Below are positions 34,955 to 46,900 of a stretch of 64,000 nucleotides of DNA, piece after piece. The notes under the pieces were generated by a model that had not been told where the DNA came from, ran no database searches, and saw only the letters and a list, made by a program, of their open reading frames with translations. The stretch comes from Nelumbo lutea (lineage: Eukaryota; Streptophyta; Magnoliopsida; Proteales; Nelumbonaceae), in assembly GCA_022828595.1 (NCBI GenBank), contig JAKGHH010000006.1, forward strand, positions 10,974,633 to 11,038,632, written 5' to 3'. Each line of letters starts with the position of its first letter. Within the stretch, counting starts at the first letter, position 1. The position numbers were made by a program, and so were the translations under genes.

Positions 34955-37900
34955 CTATAACCATTTAAGGCAATATTCATACTGTTACTGTTTCATACTA
35001 ATAAGTCAGATTTAGCAGCAAAAGGCCAAATAGAGCTGCATTTGAATGTTCATTCTGGACCTATACCACCTACACACAACTGGTAGGATACCGTATAATT
35101 CTTCCCTAAACAAGGATAGGGCTGGTTATCTTCCCCAACAAAGCTAGGGTTGTCAACCAGGCAATATTTCTCTTCTCAGCTTAGACTTAAAATATCAGTA
35201 AGGCTCATCCAGCCAATATTCCTATGACTCAAGGATCCAAGAGAACCAAGCTCTGATCAACCCATCTAGTTGAACAAGCTTCAATTGAGTCTGGGGCAGT
35301 GGAGCTTGTCCCATGAGCCTACTATTATGCTCAAGCCCACATCAAGTGAGCTGAGCACAAGGAGCTGAGTTAACTACACTTACTGACAGCCTTATAGATG
35401 GAACTTCATGCCAACTAGTTCTTGAATCTCGAATGACATGTCATAAAGTTGTTGAAAATAAAATGTTACCTGAAAGCGTGACATGTATCTTCCTTCGGGA
35501 GGAGGTGGAATCCCAAGCCTTTTCAAATCGTCCAAGGGAATTGGTCGCCTAGTTTCATGAAGGATACATGCAGCTTAATAATCAAAGATGCATATAGTTA
35601 TTACTATATAATAAAAGAACAGCATTATTTTAACTAAATCCTTCTCATTTTAGTATGATATTAGGACCACATCTCTTTTTTATCCAAGAGTTCTTTCTAA
35701 ATGTAACTTTTCAGTGAGAAGTCTTTACCTAACCTATGAACTCAAGTTAACAGATCTGTTAATACAGAGAACCATAATACAAATCAATGTCAATTGGGGC
35801 AAATGAACATTTGAGCATTTGATGAGGTCAGTGTATCTGTACTTTCCATATCCAATAAGTTATCTTCCTGTTGGATATGTTTATTGTAGAGATGTAGTAC
35901 AGTAGTTTTGTGGGGTCCCTCTTTATGTTTATGTTTCTTTTTTTTCTTTTCTTTTTTTTTTTGCTGTATTGTTTTCTCTTTTCATACAGGCGGCAGCCAG
36001 CAGGGGTATTAGTGTAATTGTACTGATGTTTTATTTTACAAACATATAAACAGAAGTATGGGGTGGCAGGACCACCACTAACTCTACCCCCTATTCAATC
36101 TCTCTTCTCTTCTGCTCTCCACTCTTATATTCTCATCAGAATATAGATTGATTTTCAGGCATATTATTCTGTGTTGCTCTTAAATAAATTAAATTGTAAC
36201 TTTCTATAAAATAATGTAACAGAAACAAATGTTAAATGATCAGAATGTAGGTGTACCATTCCAGTGTTGGAAACCATATAGCAGCATCATTACTTTCATG
36301 TGCATAGCCCTAATAAGCTAGTTGCAATCACCATAATCAACATTTTCAAATATAGAAGTAAAAATCATTCTATGTTTGGAAAACTGTCAGGAAGATATAG
36401 ATGTTATGGGTAGGGCTGGCAATCTTGACCCCAACCCATTTGACCCACCCACCTTGGAACCCATCCATACCCACCCAATCTATTGGTAGGTCAATATGGG
36501 TCGAGTAACCCATTAGGGTCAATGGAAAAGGGTCAGGGTGGGTTGGGTCAAGGGTCAGGATGGGTTGGATCAAAGTCAACTCTATCTATACTCGCCAAAT
36601 CTCAAAAAAACAACAGTTGAAGTGACTCGAACTCAAGCCTCTTAGCACATTCACATCTCATTACAATTCCAAACCACCACCCCACGTCACTTTAGAATTA
36701 AAAGTGAAAAAAAATAGATTTTATTAACTTTCGTGTTCACATGCAATTTTACACAAAAACACTTTTACAAAAGCAATTTTATAAAGTAATTTTATGAAAA
36801 GGACTTTTACGAAAGCACTTTTACACGAAAGCACTTTTATAAAAGCACTTTTACAAAAGTACTTTTACAAAAGCACTTTTACAAAAGCACTTTTACATGA
36901 AAGCACTTTATGAAAGTACTTTTACGAAAACACTTTTACAAAAGTACTTTTACACGGAAGCACTTTTATGAAAGCTTTTACAAAAACACTTGTGAAAGCA
37001 TAAAAGTACATTTACGAAAGCACTTTTAGAAAAGTACTTTTACATGAAAGCACTTTTATAAAAGTACTTTTATGAAAGCAAAAAAACACTTCTATAAAAG
37101 TGCTTTTACAAAAGCACATTTACAAAAGTATTTTTATGAAATCACTTTTACGGAAGTACTTTTATAGAAGTACTTTTGTGAAAGCACTTTTAGAGTACTT
37201 TGGTGAAAGCACTTTTACAAAAGCACTTCTATAAAAGTTATGCATTTTTTTGCAAGTTTCTGGTATTTTTCTGCATTTTGTGCTTTTCTGCATAATTTTT
37301 GCATTTCTCTGGTGTTTTTCATGCATTTTTCTAGTATTTTTTGCATATTTTCTGATTTTCTGCAAAAGTTCTGAATTTCCTACAATTTTTTCTACTATTT
37401 TCTACATTTATCTACAATTTTTGCATTTTCGGGTATACGGGTTGACTTGACTCGATTTTGTCATGTGACAGTCTTGAGAGAGATTACTCTCCTTGTCGAC
37501 AAGATATGATTTGCGGAAAATTAAGAAAGATATGATTTGCTACAAATTTAGAAAGATTTGATTTGATTGATTACAAATTTGAATAAATTTAGGAAATATT
37601 AGATTTGAATAAAATTAGGAAAGATTGATTAAGGGAAAGATTTAATCAATCCCTAATTGAGAGAGATTCTAGGAGTAATTGAGAGAGATCCTAGGAGTTT
37701 GTCTCTCCTATCTTTTCTTATTTAAGCCGTATGCTCAACATGTTTTATCAACACATTATCAATATAAAAGTATTTTCTTCTCTCCCTCTTCATTTCTTCT
37801 TCTCTTCCTCTTTATTTTTCCACATGGTATCAGAGCTTTAGGGTCCGATCATGAATTTTAAGGTCACCAGGTTGGCTCTGGTTCAGCCTCTTCAGATGCT

Positions 37901-40900
37901 ACCAGTGGTGTGACATCTTTGGAGGGAGGTATCCAGTCAGTGGCCATCTCTCTCTCTGAGAATTCTCTTCAGATTACCATTCACAAATTGAATGGAAAGA
38001 ATTATCTTGAGTGGTCTCAGTCCGTGCGGTTGGTGATCGACGGCAAAGGGAAACTCAGCTATTTGAATGGCGAAGTAAAACCGCCAGCCACTGATGATCC
38101 AAAGTACAGGCAGTGGCGTTTTGAAAATTCTATGGTTACCGCCTGGTTGATCAACTCTATGGATCCTGTGGTTGAAAAACCATTCATGTTCCTGCCGACT
38201 ACTCGTGATGTGTGGGAAGCTGTTAGAGAAACCTATTCAAATCTACACAATAATTCACAATTGTTCGAACTGAATACCCGAATGTGAAAGATGCAGCAAG
38301 GTAAGCATGAAGTAACTGCTTATTATAATGAGATGATAGCTGTTTGGAAGGAGATAGATTTATTTGAAGAAGAATGGGAAAGTTAATAGATTTTATTAAC
38401 TTTCGTGTTCACATGCAATTTTACACAAAAACACTTTTACAAAAGCAATTTTATAAAGTAATTTTATGAAAAGGACTTTTACGAAAGCACTTTTACACGA
38501 AAGCACTTTTATAAAAGCACTTTTATAAAAGTACTTTTACAAAAGCACTTTTACAAAAGCACTTTTACATGAAAGCACTTTATGAAAGTACTTTTACGAA
38601 AACACTTACAAAAGTACTTTTACACGGAAGCACTTTTATGAAAGCTTTTACAAAAATACTTGTGAAAGCATAAAAGTACATTTACGAAAGCACTTTTAGA
38701 AAAGTACTTTTACATGAAAGCACTTTTATAAAAGTACTTTTATGAAAGCAAAAAAACACTTCTATAAAAGTGCTTTTACAAAAGCACATTTACAAAAGTA
38801 TTTTTATGAAATCACTTTTACGGAAGTACTTTTATAGTACTTTTGTGAAAGCACTTTTAGAGTACTTTGGTGAAAGCACTTTTACAAAAGTACAGGCAGT
38901 GGCGTTTTGAAAATTCTATGGTTACCGCCTGGTTGATCAACTCTATGGATCCTGTGGTTGAAAAACCATTCATGTTCCTACCGACTACTCGTGATGTGTG
39001 GGAAGCTGTTAGAGAAACCTATTCAAATCTGCACAATAATTCACAATTGTTCGAACTGAATACCCAAATGTGAAAGATGCAGCAAGGTAAGCATGAAGTA
39101 ACTGCTTATTATAATGAGATGATAGCTGTTTGGAAGGAGCTGGATTTATTTGAAGAAGAAGAATGGGAAAGTCTGAGTGACAGTGCTCGGTACAAAAAGA
39201 AGATAGAAAGAGGTCGGGTCTTTGTCTTCTTGGCTGGTTTGAATAAAGAACTCGATGAGGTTCGGGGATGTATCTTAAGGCGAAAGCCCTTGCCTACTAT
39301 AAGAGAAGTTTTTTCAGAAGTGCGTAGAGAAGAAGCACGGCAGCAAGTGATGTTGAAGATTGTTAATGAAACAAAAACTGAGATTGAAGGGTCCGCTCTT
39401 GTAGCCCGAGGTGCAGACGTAGACGGAGATAAACGAAGAGGAAAGCAAAGACCTTGGTGTGATCATTGTAAAAAGCCATGGCATACTCGGGAAACCTGCT
39501 GGAAGTTGCACGGGAAACCAGCAAGTTGGAAGAAAAAATCAGACAATGACAACAAGTCAAGGGGAGATGTCCGTGCGCTTCAAGTAAGCAATTCGGATCC
39601 AGGGCAGTAATCATCCTCAGAGTCTTCCTTTCACAAAAGAACAAATATAGCACTTATATAAAATGTTTCAATCTCAATCGTTAAAAAACTCTAACCCATC
39701 CTGCTCTCTAGCCCAGTCAGGAAATTTTTTCACTGCAGCCATTGCTTGTACCAAATCTAATGGCTCTTGAATATTACATTTAGGTGCCACTTATCATATG
39801 ATTGGCACTTCACAATTCTTCTCTTCATATGCACCCTGTGCAGGGAATCAAAAGGTTAAATTGCATATTGTTCCTTTGCTGCTGTTGCTGGGAAAGGATT
39901 TGTGTCTATTTCTCCTTCTCTAAACCTTAAAGATGTTCTACATGTTCCTAACCTATCATACAATCTCTTATCTATCAGCAAACTAACCCTTGATCATAAT
40001 TGTCGGGTTATTTTTTTGTCTTCTTGTTGTGAATTTCAGGATTTAACCTCGGGGAAGATGATTGGGGGTGCTAAACTGGATGGTGGCCTCTACCTCTTTA
40101 ATAAAGGATCAACCTTTGGAAGGCAAGACCGACAAACTTGTTTCAGCTCTATCTCGGTTTCTAGTGACAGTAAAGTTTTGTTATGGCATTATCGGTTAGG
40201 ACATCCTAGCTTTCAATATTTAAAGCATCTATTTTCCAAGTTATTCATGAATAAAAATCATTCGTGTTTTAAGTGTGAATCTTGTGAATTAGCAAAACAT
40301 CATCGTGTTGTTTTTCTGTCCCAACCATATAAAAAATCAAAACCATTTACCATGATTCACAGTGATGTTTGGGGTCCTTCTACAGTAACAACTCTTTCTA
40401 GAAAGCATTGGTTCATTACTTTTATTGATGATCATACTAGGGTCACTTGGGTTTTCCTTTTAAAAGAGAAATCAGATGATGAAACTGTGTTTAAAACTTT
40501 CTATAACATGGTTCAAACACAATTTCATATTCAAATTAAAATTTTTCGAAGTGATAATGGAAAGAAATTTTTTAACAATGTGTTAGGGAATTTTTTTGCT
40601 GAGAAAGGAATTGTACACCAAAGTTTGTGTAATAATACACCTCAACAAAATGGGGTGGATGAAAGAAAAAACAAGCATCTCCTTGAAGTTGCTAGAGCCC
40701 TAAGTTTTCAAACTAAGGTTCCTAAGTATCTTTGGGGAGAAACCGTTTTAACGGCCACTTATTTGATTAACAGACTGCCTACACGAATTTTGGATTTTAA
40801 AACACCCATACAGGTTTTCATTGACTGTTTTCCAAACCCTTGGCTAGTGACAAACATTCCCTTAAAAATTTTTGGAAGTGTGGCCTTTGTTCATAACCAT

Positions 40901-43900
40901 GACCCTAAACATTCAAAACTTGATCCAAAAGCATATAAATGTATTTTTGTAAGCTATCCCACTAATCAAAGAGGTTACAAATGCTTTGATCCAGTTTTGA
41001 AAATGATGTTTGTGACTATGGATGTTGAAAGAATGGCAGGATCCATCTAATGGACGCCATAAAGGTTGCGGAATGGGTGGGCGAATTTCAAAAATTTTCC
41101 CACCTTCTCCCAACTGGGAATCATATTCCCTAAATTTAGAATACAATATTCAAGGATCCTACTTGAACCATAATCAAACCAGATCTGTACCAAAAGACAA
41201 ATGGGAGGAATATACCTGATCCGGAGAAGCACTATCTCCCAAAGTTGGTGTTCACGCCCAAAGAATGCTCCAAGATCCGTTCCTGCTGAAGATGACACAG
41301 CTGTGGATGGAACAGAACCAACAAGGTGCGTCCTACACACTGGATCCTTCACAAGAATCCTCTGGAAGTACTAAACACTGAATCTTTTTCAGTCTTTCTT
41401 GCAAGACTGATGTCAAGAACAGATTTCTTGACTTTCTTTTTCTGCAAAGATCTAATCTTGCAAAAACAGATGGCGGCGGCAGGAGAACTCCAAAGGCGAA
41501 AAAGCTGAACTGCTTCTTCTTTCTTTTTCTGGAGTATGAGATCTGATCTCAATTCGCAGGAACCTTTCTTGCAATTTTTCTTGATCTGAAATCTGTTGTA
41601 TATCTCTCTTTCTTTTTTATTAGGGTTTCTCCTCCTTTCTTCTTGATTAAGAAACCTCCTAATTAGGAGTTATCCCAATCCAAATCAGTATTTGGATAGG
41701 AGATAATCTTAATCCTATCTGCAGATAAAGTTAGCTTACTCCTGATCTTATCAGGAGGTTACCAGATTCAAATCTAATTTGAATTTGGTCTCCAAGAGTG
41801 GATAAGGCTAAAGGCCCAATCCTTTTACTAACATTAATCTTAGATTCGCCCCAAGGATGGGTGATCATATCAGCCCACCTCGAAATGGGCTTCTGGCCCA
41901 TTAAGTGTTCAGTGTCTAATTACTTTCCAATCTGCTACCCAGTTGGGCTTCTTTGTATGGCGTGGGACCCAAGCATTGATCTACACACCATCCACATGGG
42001 TTCGGCCCAGCCTTTAATACAAGGCCCAGCCGAATTCACTGAAAAAACTCAATGAACCCCTTGAGTCCATCATATGGACCCTATGGGCCCAACACTTACA
42101 TTAAGTGGTCCCTGGGCCAAGCCATCTTATAAAAACCCAGGGACTGTGGGCAGGTGCAAGATTAGCCCATCAGGTACTATCCTCAATGGTCTTACACTTA
42201 ACCTCTCAGCCCTTAATGATCAAGCACTGCCCGACAAGAGAGGACCTCTCCCTCGGCTGCAAGGAATAGTGCCGCACTCTCCTCTCACATGGATCCCGGG
42301 AATTAAAACCATTTGCAAACAATTTGAAATCGTACATATATATATATAAATATATTAATTTTGCAAAACAAAATTCCAACGATTGAAATCAACTGCCGGC
42401 AGTTTGGTTTCCATCAGAGAGAGTGCATTCCCGATCATTACCCTTTGTCCGACAAAGTGGCTGATTCTGTCACTATGATCACCCACTCAGACGAATTCTC
42501 AAACTGCCCCAACATACCCAGGTTTTGATCCCCGCTAAGGATCTCACTGATTGCCATATCAAAGGCAGCCTGATCCAACACCTAGTGAAGTGTCATAATC
42601 GAGTCTAGGGGTCAGGTGTAACTTTCCAGTTTTGCCCATCTATCTCCAAGGTCCAGGGCAATACTAGAAATCTGGTCCGGTTCAAGGATTCAAATAATCC
42701 CATACTGCATGTGCCTCGGGTCTTACCCTGGTGGCTGAGACAGGCCATCCCAACACTTGGTAGCACACCAGTATCAGCCTTGGCAGGATAAATCTCCCCA
42801 GACTTATCCAACGGCTGTGAACATTTAAAACTAACACGAGTCTCTATAAATGTCCAGTTTTAGGGTTTTACACAGAATTAAACCAAACAACATGAATCAA
42901 ACATGCACTTTATTTATTTCCACTAAATAACAAAAGTACATCAAATCAGATTGAAGCTAAGGGCATACAAAAACTGTCTAACAGATGTCACATTCTTTAA
43001 AGAAACCTCTTACTACAGACACTCCCACCTTCAGGGGGTGAGCAACACTAGTGAAGATGGCCTTTTAGTTGGTTCTAATTTAATGTTTGAATTTGTCCAT
43101 AATGAAGTTCCTCACAACCAGTCATTGAAAGAAAGGCAAAAAATACAAAATCAGTGGAAACAAATGAATTAAATATTGAAAATGAACAACCTTCGGTGAT
43201 GCCATCTCAAAATAAAAAAGCTGCAACAACAAAGATGTGTGCGAAACAGTATAAAGGCCTTGTATATTCAAGGGAACATCCAGCACTGAAAAGGAGGCAC
43301 TATTCCACAGCATCAACAAGAATCTGATCTAAGAATGGATCATGAAATTCAAGATAATTCTCCAAAAATACCTGAAAATATTCCTCTAGGTAATTCTAAT
43401 TCTTCCAGTCAGGTTGATCTTCCCATTGCTCTTAGGAAAGGTGTTAGGTCTTGTACAAAACATCCTTTGTCAAATTTTGTATCTTACAAAAATATTTCAC
43501 CTTCATATTGTGCCTTTATTTCACAAGTGTCTAGTGTTTCCATTCCTAACAGTATCCAGGAGGCTCTAAATGTTCCCGAGTGGAAAGAAGTTGTTTTTGA
43601 GGAGATGAGAGCTTTGGAAAAGAATGCTACTTGGGAGAAAGTGGATCTGTCGGATGGAAAGACAGTTGTTGGTTGTAAATGGGTGTTCACTCTGAAGTAC
43701 AACTCAGATGGATCCTTGGAGAGATATAAGGCTCGCCTAGTAGCTAAAGGCTTTACTCAGACGTATGGAGTGGATTACTCTGAGATCTTTTCTCCAGTGG
43801 GGAAACTAAATACAGTTCGAGTACTCTTATCCGTTGCAGTTAACCTTGACTAGCCACTGAATTAGCTGGATGTGAAGAATGCCTTTTTGAATGGAGACTT

Positions 43901-46900
43901 GGAAGAAGTATATATGGAGCCTCCACCTGGTTCACTGAAAGTTTGGAACTAAGGTATGCAAGCTAAGAAAGTCTCTATATGGACTTAAACAGTCTCCCAG
44001 AGCCTGGTTTGAAAGACTCACAAGGTTCGTCAAAAGTCAAGGACAATCTGATCATACTCTTTTCACAAAAAGATCCACCGAAGACAAGGTATCGGTTCTG
44101 GTTGTCTATGTTGAAGACATAAATTTGACTGGAGATGATATTGAAGAGATGAGCAGACTAAAGCAGAGTTTAGCCAAGGAATTCGAGATTAAAGACTTAG
44201 GCCAGCTAAGGTACTTTCTTGGAATGGAAGTGGTTAGATCAAAGAAGGGCATTGTGGTTTTGCAATGAAAATATATTCTAGACCTCTTGAAAGAACTGGA
44301 ATGGGTGGATGCAAACCTTCAGACACTCCGAAAGAAGTTAAGGCTAAACTCGGAGAAGTTAAAGATGAGGTTCCAGTAGATGCAGGTAGATACCAAAGGC
44401 TGGTAGGAAGATTGATTTACTTGTCACATACACGTCCTGACATTGCCTTCGCTGTGAGCATGGTGAGTCAATTTATGCACTCCCCGTACGAAGAACATCT
44501 TGAAGTTGTGTATCGAATTCTTAAGTATCTAAAAGGCACACCAGGAAAATGACTCTTCTTCAAGAAAAATGAGAAGAGAGGGGTTGAAGTGTATACAAAT
44601 GCGGATTGGGCAGGCTCAATCACTGATAGAAGGTCAACTTCGGGGCACTGCACATTTCTTTGGGGCAATTTAATTACTTGGAGAAGCAATAAGCAAAGTG
44701 TAGTTGCTAGAAGCAGTGCTGAGGCTGAATTCAGATCAATGGCTCAAGGAGTGTGTGAGGTTCTTTGGCTAAAGAGGGTGCTAGCAGATCTTAAGAGACC
44801 AGTGAGTTTTCCTATGAAACTGTATTGTGATAACAAGGCAGCTATCAGCATTGCTCATAATCCGGTTCTACATGACAGGACTAAACATGTTGAGATTGAC
44901 AGACACTTTATAAAGGAGAAACTTGAAGAAGGAATAATTTGCACTCCGTTTGTACCAACCATGCAGCAAATTGCAGATGTTTTGACTAAGGGCTTGTTGA
45001 GACAGTCATTTGAACTTCAAGTTAGCAAGTTGGGCATGATAGATATCTTTGCACCAACTTGAGGGGGAGTGTCGACAAGATATGATTTGCGGAAAATTAC
45101 GAAAGATATGATTTGCTACAAATTTAGAAAGATTTGATTTGATTTATTACATATTTGATTTGATTGATTACAAATTTGAATAAATTTAGGAAAGATTAGA
45201 TTTGAATAAAATTAGGAAAGATTGATTAAGGGAAAGATTTAATCAATCCCTAATTGAGAGAGATTTTAGGAGTAATTGAGAGAGATCCTAGGAGTTTGTC
45301 TCTCCTATCTTTTCTTATTTAAGATGTATGCTCAACATGTTTTATCAACACATTATCAATACAGAAGTATTTCTTCTTCTCTCCCTCTTCATTTCTTCTT
45401 CTCTTCCTCTATATTTTTCCACACTCTCAAAAATAATTATTTCGGGTATACGGGTCGGGTTTGTATTTATAGGTGAGGGTAGGTGGGTTAGTACGGATGA
45501 GGGTGATTAAGGGTCAATATGGATGGGTCAAGTGGGTCAATATGGGTGGGTCAGGGTGGATTAGGGTTAGGGTGGGTTATGACCCTTTAACAAGGATTGA
45601 TGATGGGTCATGGTGGGTTGGTGGGTCAATATGGTGGGTTGGAATTCAACCCTTACCCAACCCACCCATTTGCCACCCCACCGCTTATGGGCTGCCTCTA
45701 GAGAGAAATCCATCAAAAACTAGATGAGTTTTTTGGACTGGTGAAGGTGTTGTTGTTCTAGCATTCACGGTAACTGGTGAACAGAAGGTGCTAATATTGT
45801 GATTTGATAGATGAGAGGCGAGACAAGCCTAATCAGCTGTCACAACCCAATTAGCAGATTAAAGACAGATTCTTTAGTATCCACAGTCAGCCATCATTTC
45901 ATCAAGATCCCAGATCAATCAATTAACTAGCAGATAGTCTTGCAAGAGAGGGTATTTTGAGGACTATCAGTGTCTTTGAGGGCATATTTTACCAGTTTTA
46001 TAATTAAAGATAAACAAGAGCTAATAAAGAACATCTATTTTCAGGACTGACAGGGAATTACATAATAAAACAAATTGGGTGTAGAAGAAAGGTAGTGGAA
46101 GCAGCCATCCAAAAAATAGTTATCAAGATTAAAGATCAACTAATATATCCTCCTCACTTCATAATTTCCACATAAATACATAATGCAAATAACACATGCA
46201 TATATACATATGCACACACATGTATATGAAGTTCAAGCCAGAGTGCAGAATCTCCGGCTGGAACAGGGGCACTACAGGCCAAGCCTGAATCTAATTCTGG
46301 CCTCAAAAATGAGCCTGAGCCAGAATCTAATTCTGGCCTCAAAAATGAGCCAGGGCCTGAATCTAAATCTGAAGTCAAAAATGAGCCTGCATCCAGCCCT
46401 TTCCCTATTGACATTTGGGAAGGAATGATTCTCTCTCTGGCTGCACCTCTTGGGTTCAGGACGTGCCAAGCAAAATCGCAACCTTAATCATGAATAATGA
46501 AGTTGACCTAATAGATTCATATTTTGGATTGGCAGTTTCTATATCATTGAATCACATGCATCTGAATTCTCAATCCAATGCTGCAGTACAAGTCAGAATT
46601 GAGTGGTCCAGGTAAAAATAAACATATTAAACATGAAGGTTCATACAGTGGAGCTCGAAATGGTCTTTCACGTCCTCCAAAGCGAAGCTGTCCAGACTCC
46701 TTCTTACCACCAAGGCCCCCTCCTATTTATGAAAGAGAACATTCAGAATGATCTTGTAAATAAACACCTATTGGTTAAAATGGAGCTTCTTTAACTGACC
46801 TAGCCTTCGTGGAATCCACCCTGGCATCAATTGCTGCCTGTTGTAATCCACTATAATTTCAGAGTCATCAATTATGGAATGATGTGCATCCTACATATAA

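Larger units (their letters stand above)
39700..43172 (+). pseudogene. Copia-2 protease and integrase, split by the solo LTR
   Basis: The protease site is decayed (L-G-A-T-Y-H-M-I-G at about 39780-39815; the catalytic Asp is lost). A 382-codon frame at 39902-41050 carries [15 protein letters not shown] and [13 protein letters not shown] (zinc site), [16 protein letters not shown] and DERKNKH (DD35E triad kept), and [11 protein letters not shown]. It runs into the solo LTR after MFVTMDV at 41025 and resumes at 42984 with [11 protein letters not shown]. This confirms the insertion point. Confidence 0.88.
37494..45423 (+). mobile_element. Copia-2, Ty1/copia element with internal rearrangement and nested solo LTR
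   Basis: LTRs 37494-37824 and 45070-45423 both start TGTCGACAAGATATGATTTG and end CCACA. A primer site tggtatcagagc (initiator Met tRNA) follows at 37825-37836 and a polypurine tract (ttgagggggag) precedes the 3' LTR. Flanks suggest a CTCTC duplication (37487-37491 and 45424-45428), with two extra bases on the left. Without the minisatellite insert and the solo LTR it would be about 5.2 kb. Sits in intron 5 of the 35K gene on the opposite strand. Confidence 0.92.
36411..45683. mobile_element. hAT-type MITE with GGGT-rich arms, split by Copia-2
   Basis: The left end TAGGGCTGGCAATC and the reverse complement of the right end, GGGGTGGCAAATGGG, form imperfect terminal inverted repeats. Both arms carry 'gggtcaatatgggt' and 'ggtggg' wording (36411-36590 and 45430-45683). 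Near-perfect 8-bp duplications flank it. The left arm also carries the minisatellite at 36713-37245. Sits in intron 5 of the 35K gene. Without Copia-2 it is about 1.3 kb. Confidence 0.65.

Noticed and set aside
37162..37450. Frames through the minisatellite and its T-rich flank on both strands
   Set aside because: Low-complexity translation of repeats; no codon structure.
42605..42811. Minus-strand frame beginning [15 protein letters not shown]
   Set aside because: Lies inside the solo LTR and also occurs, broken, in the LTR fragment near 15890; LTR sequence, not a gene.
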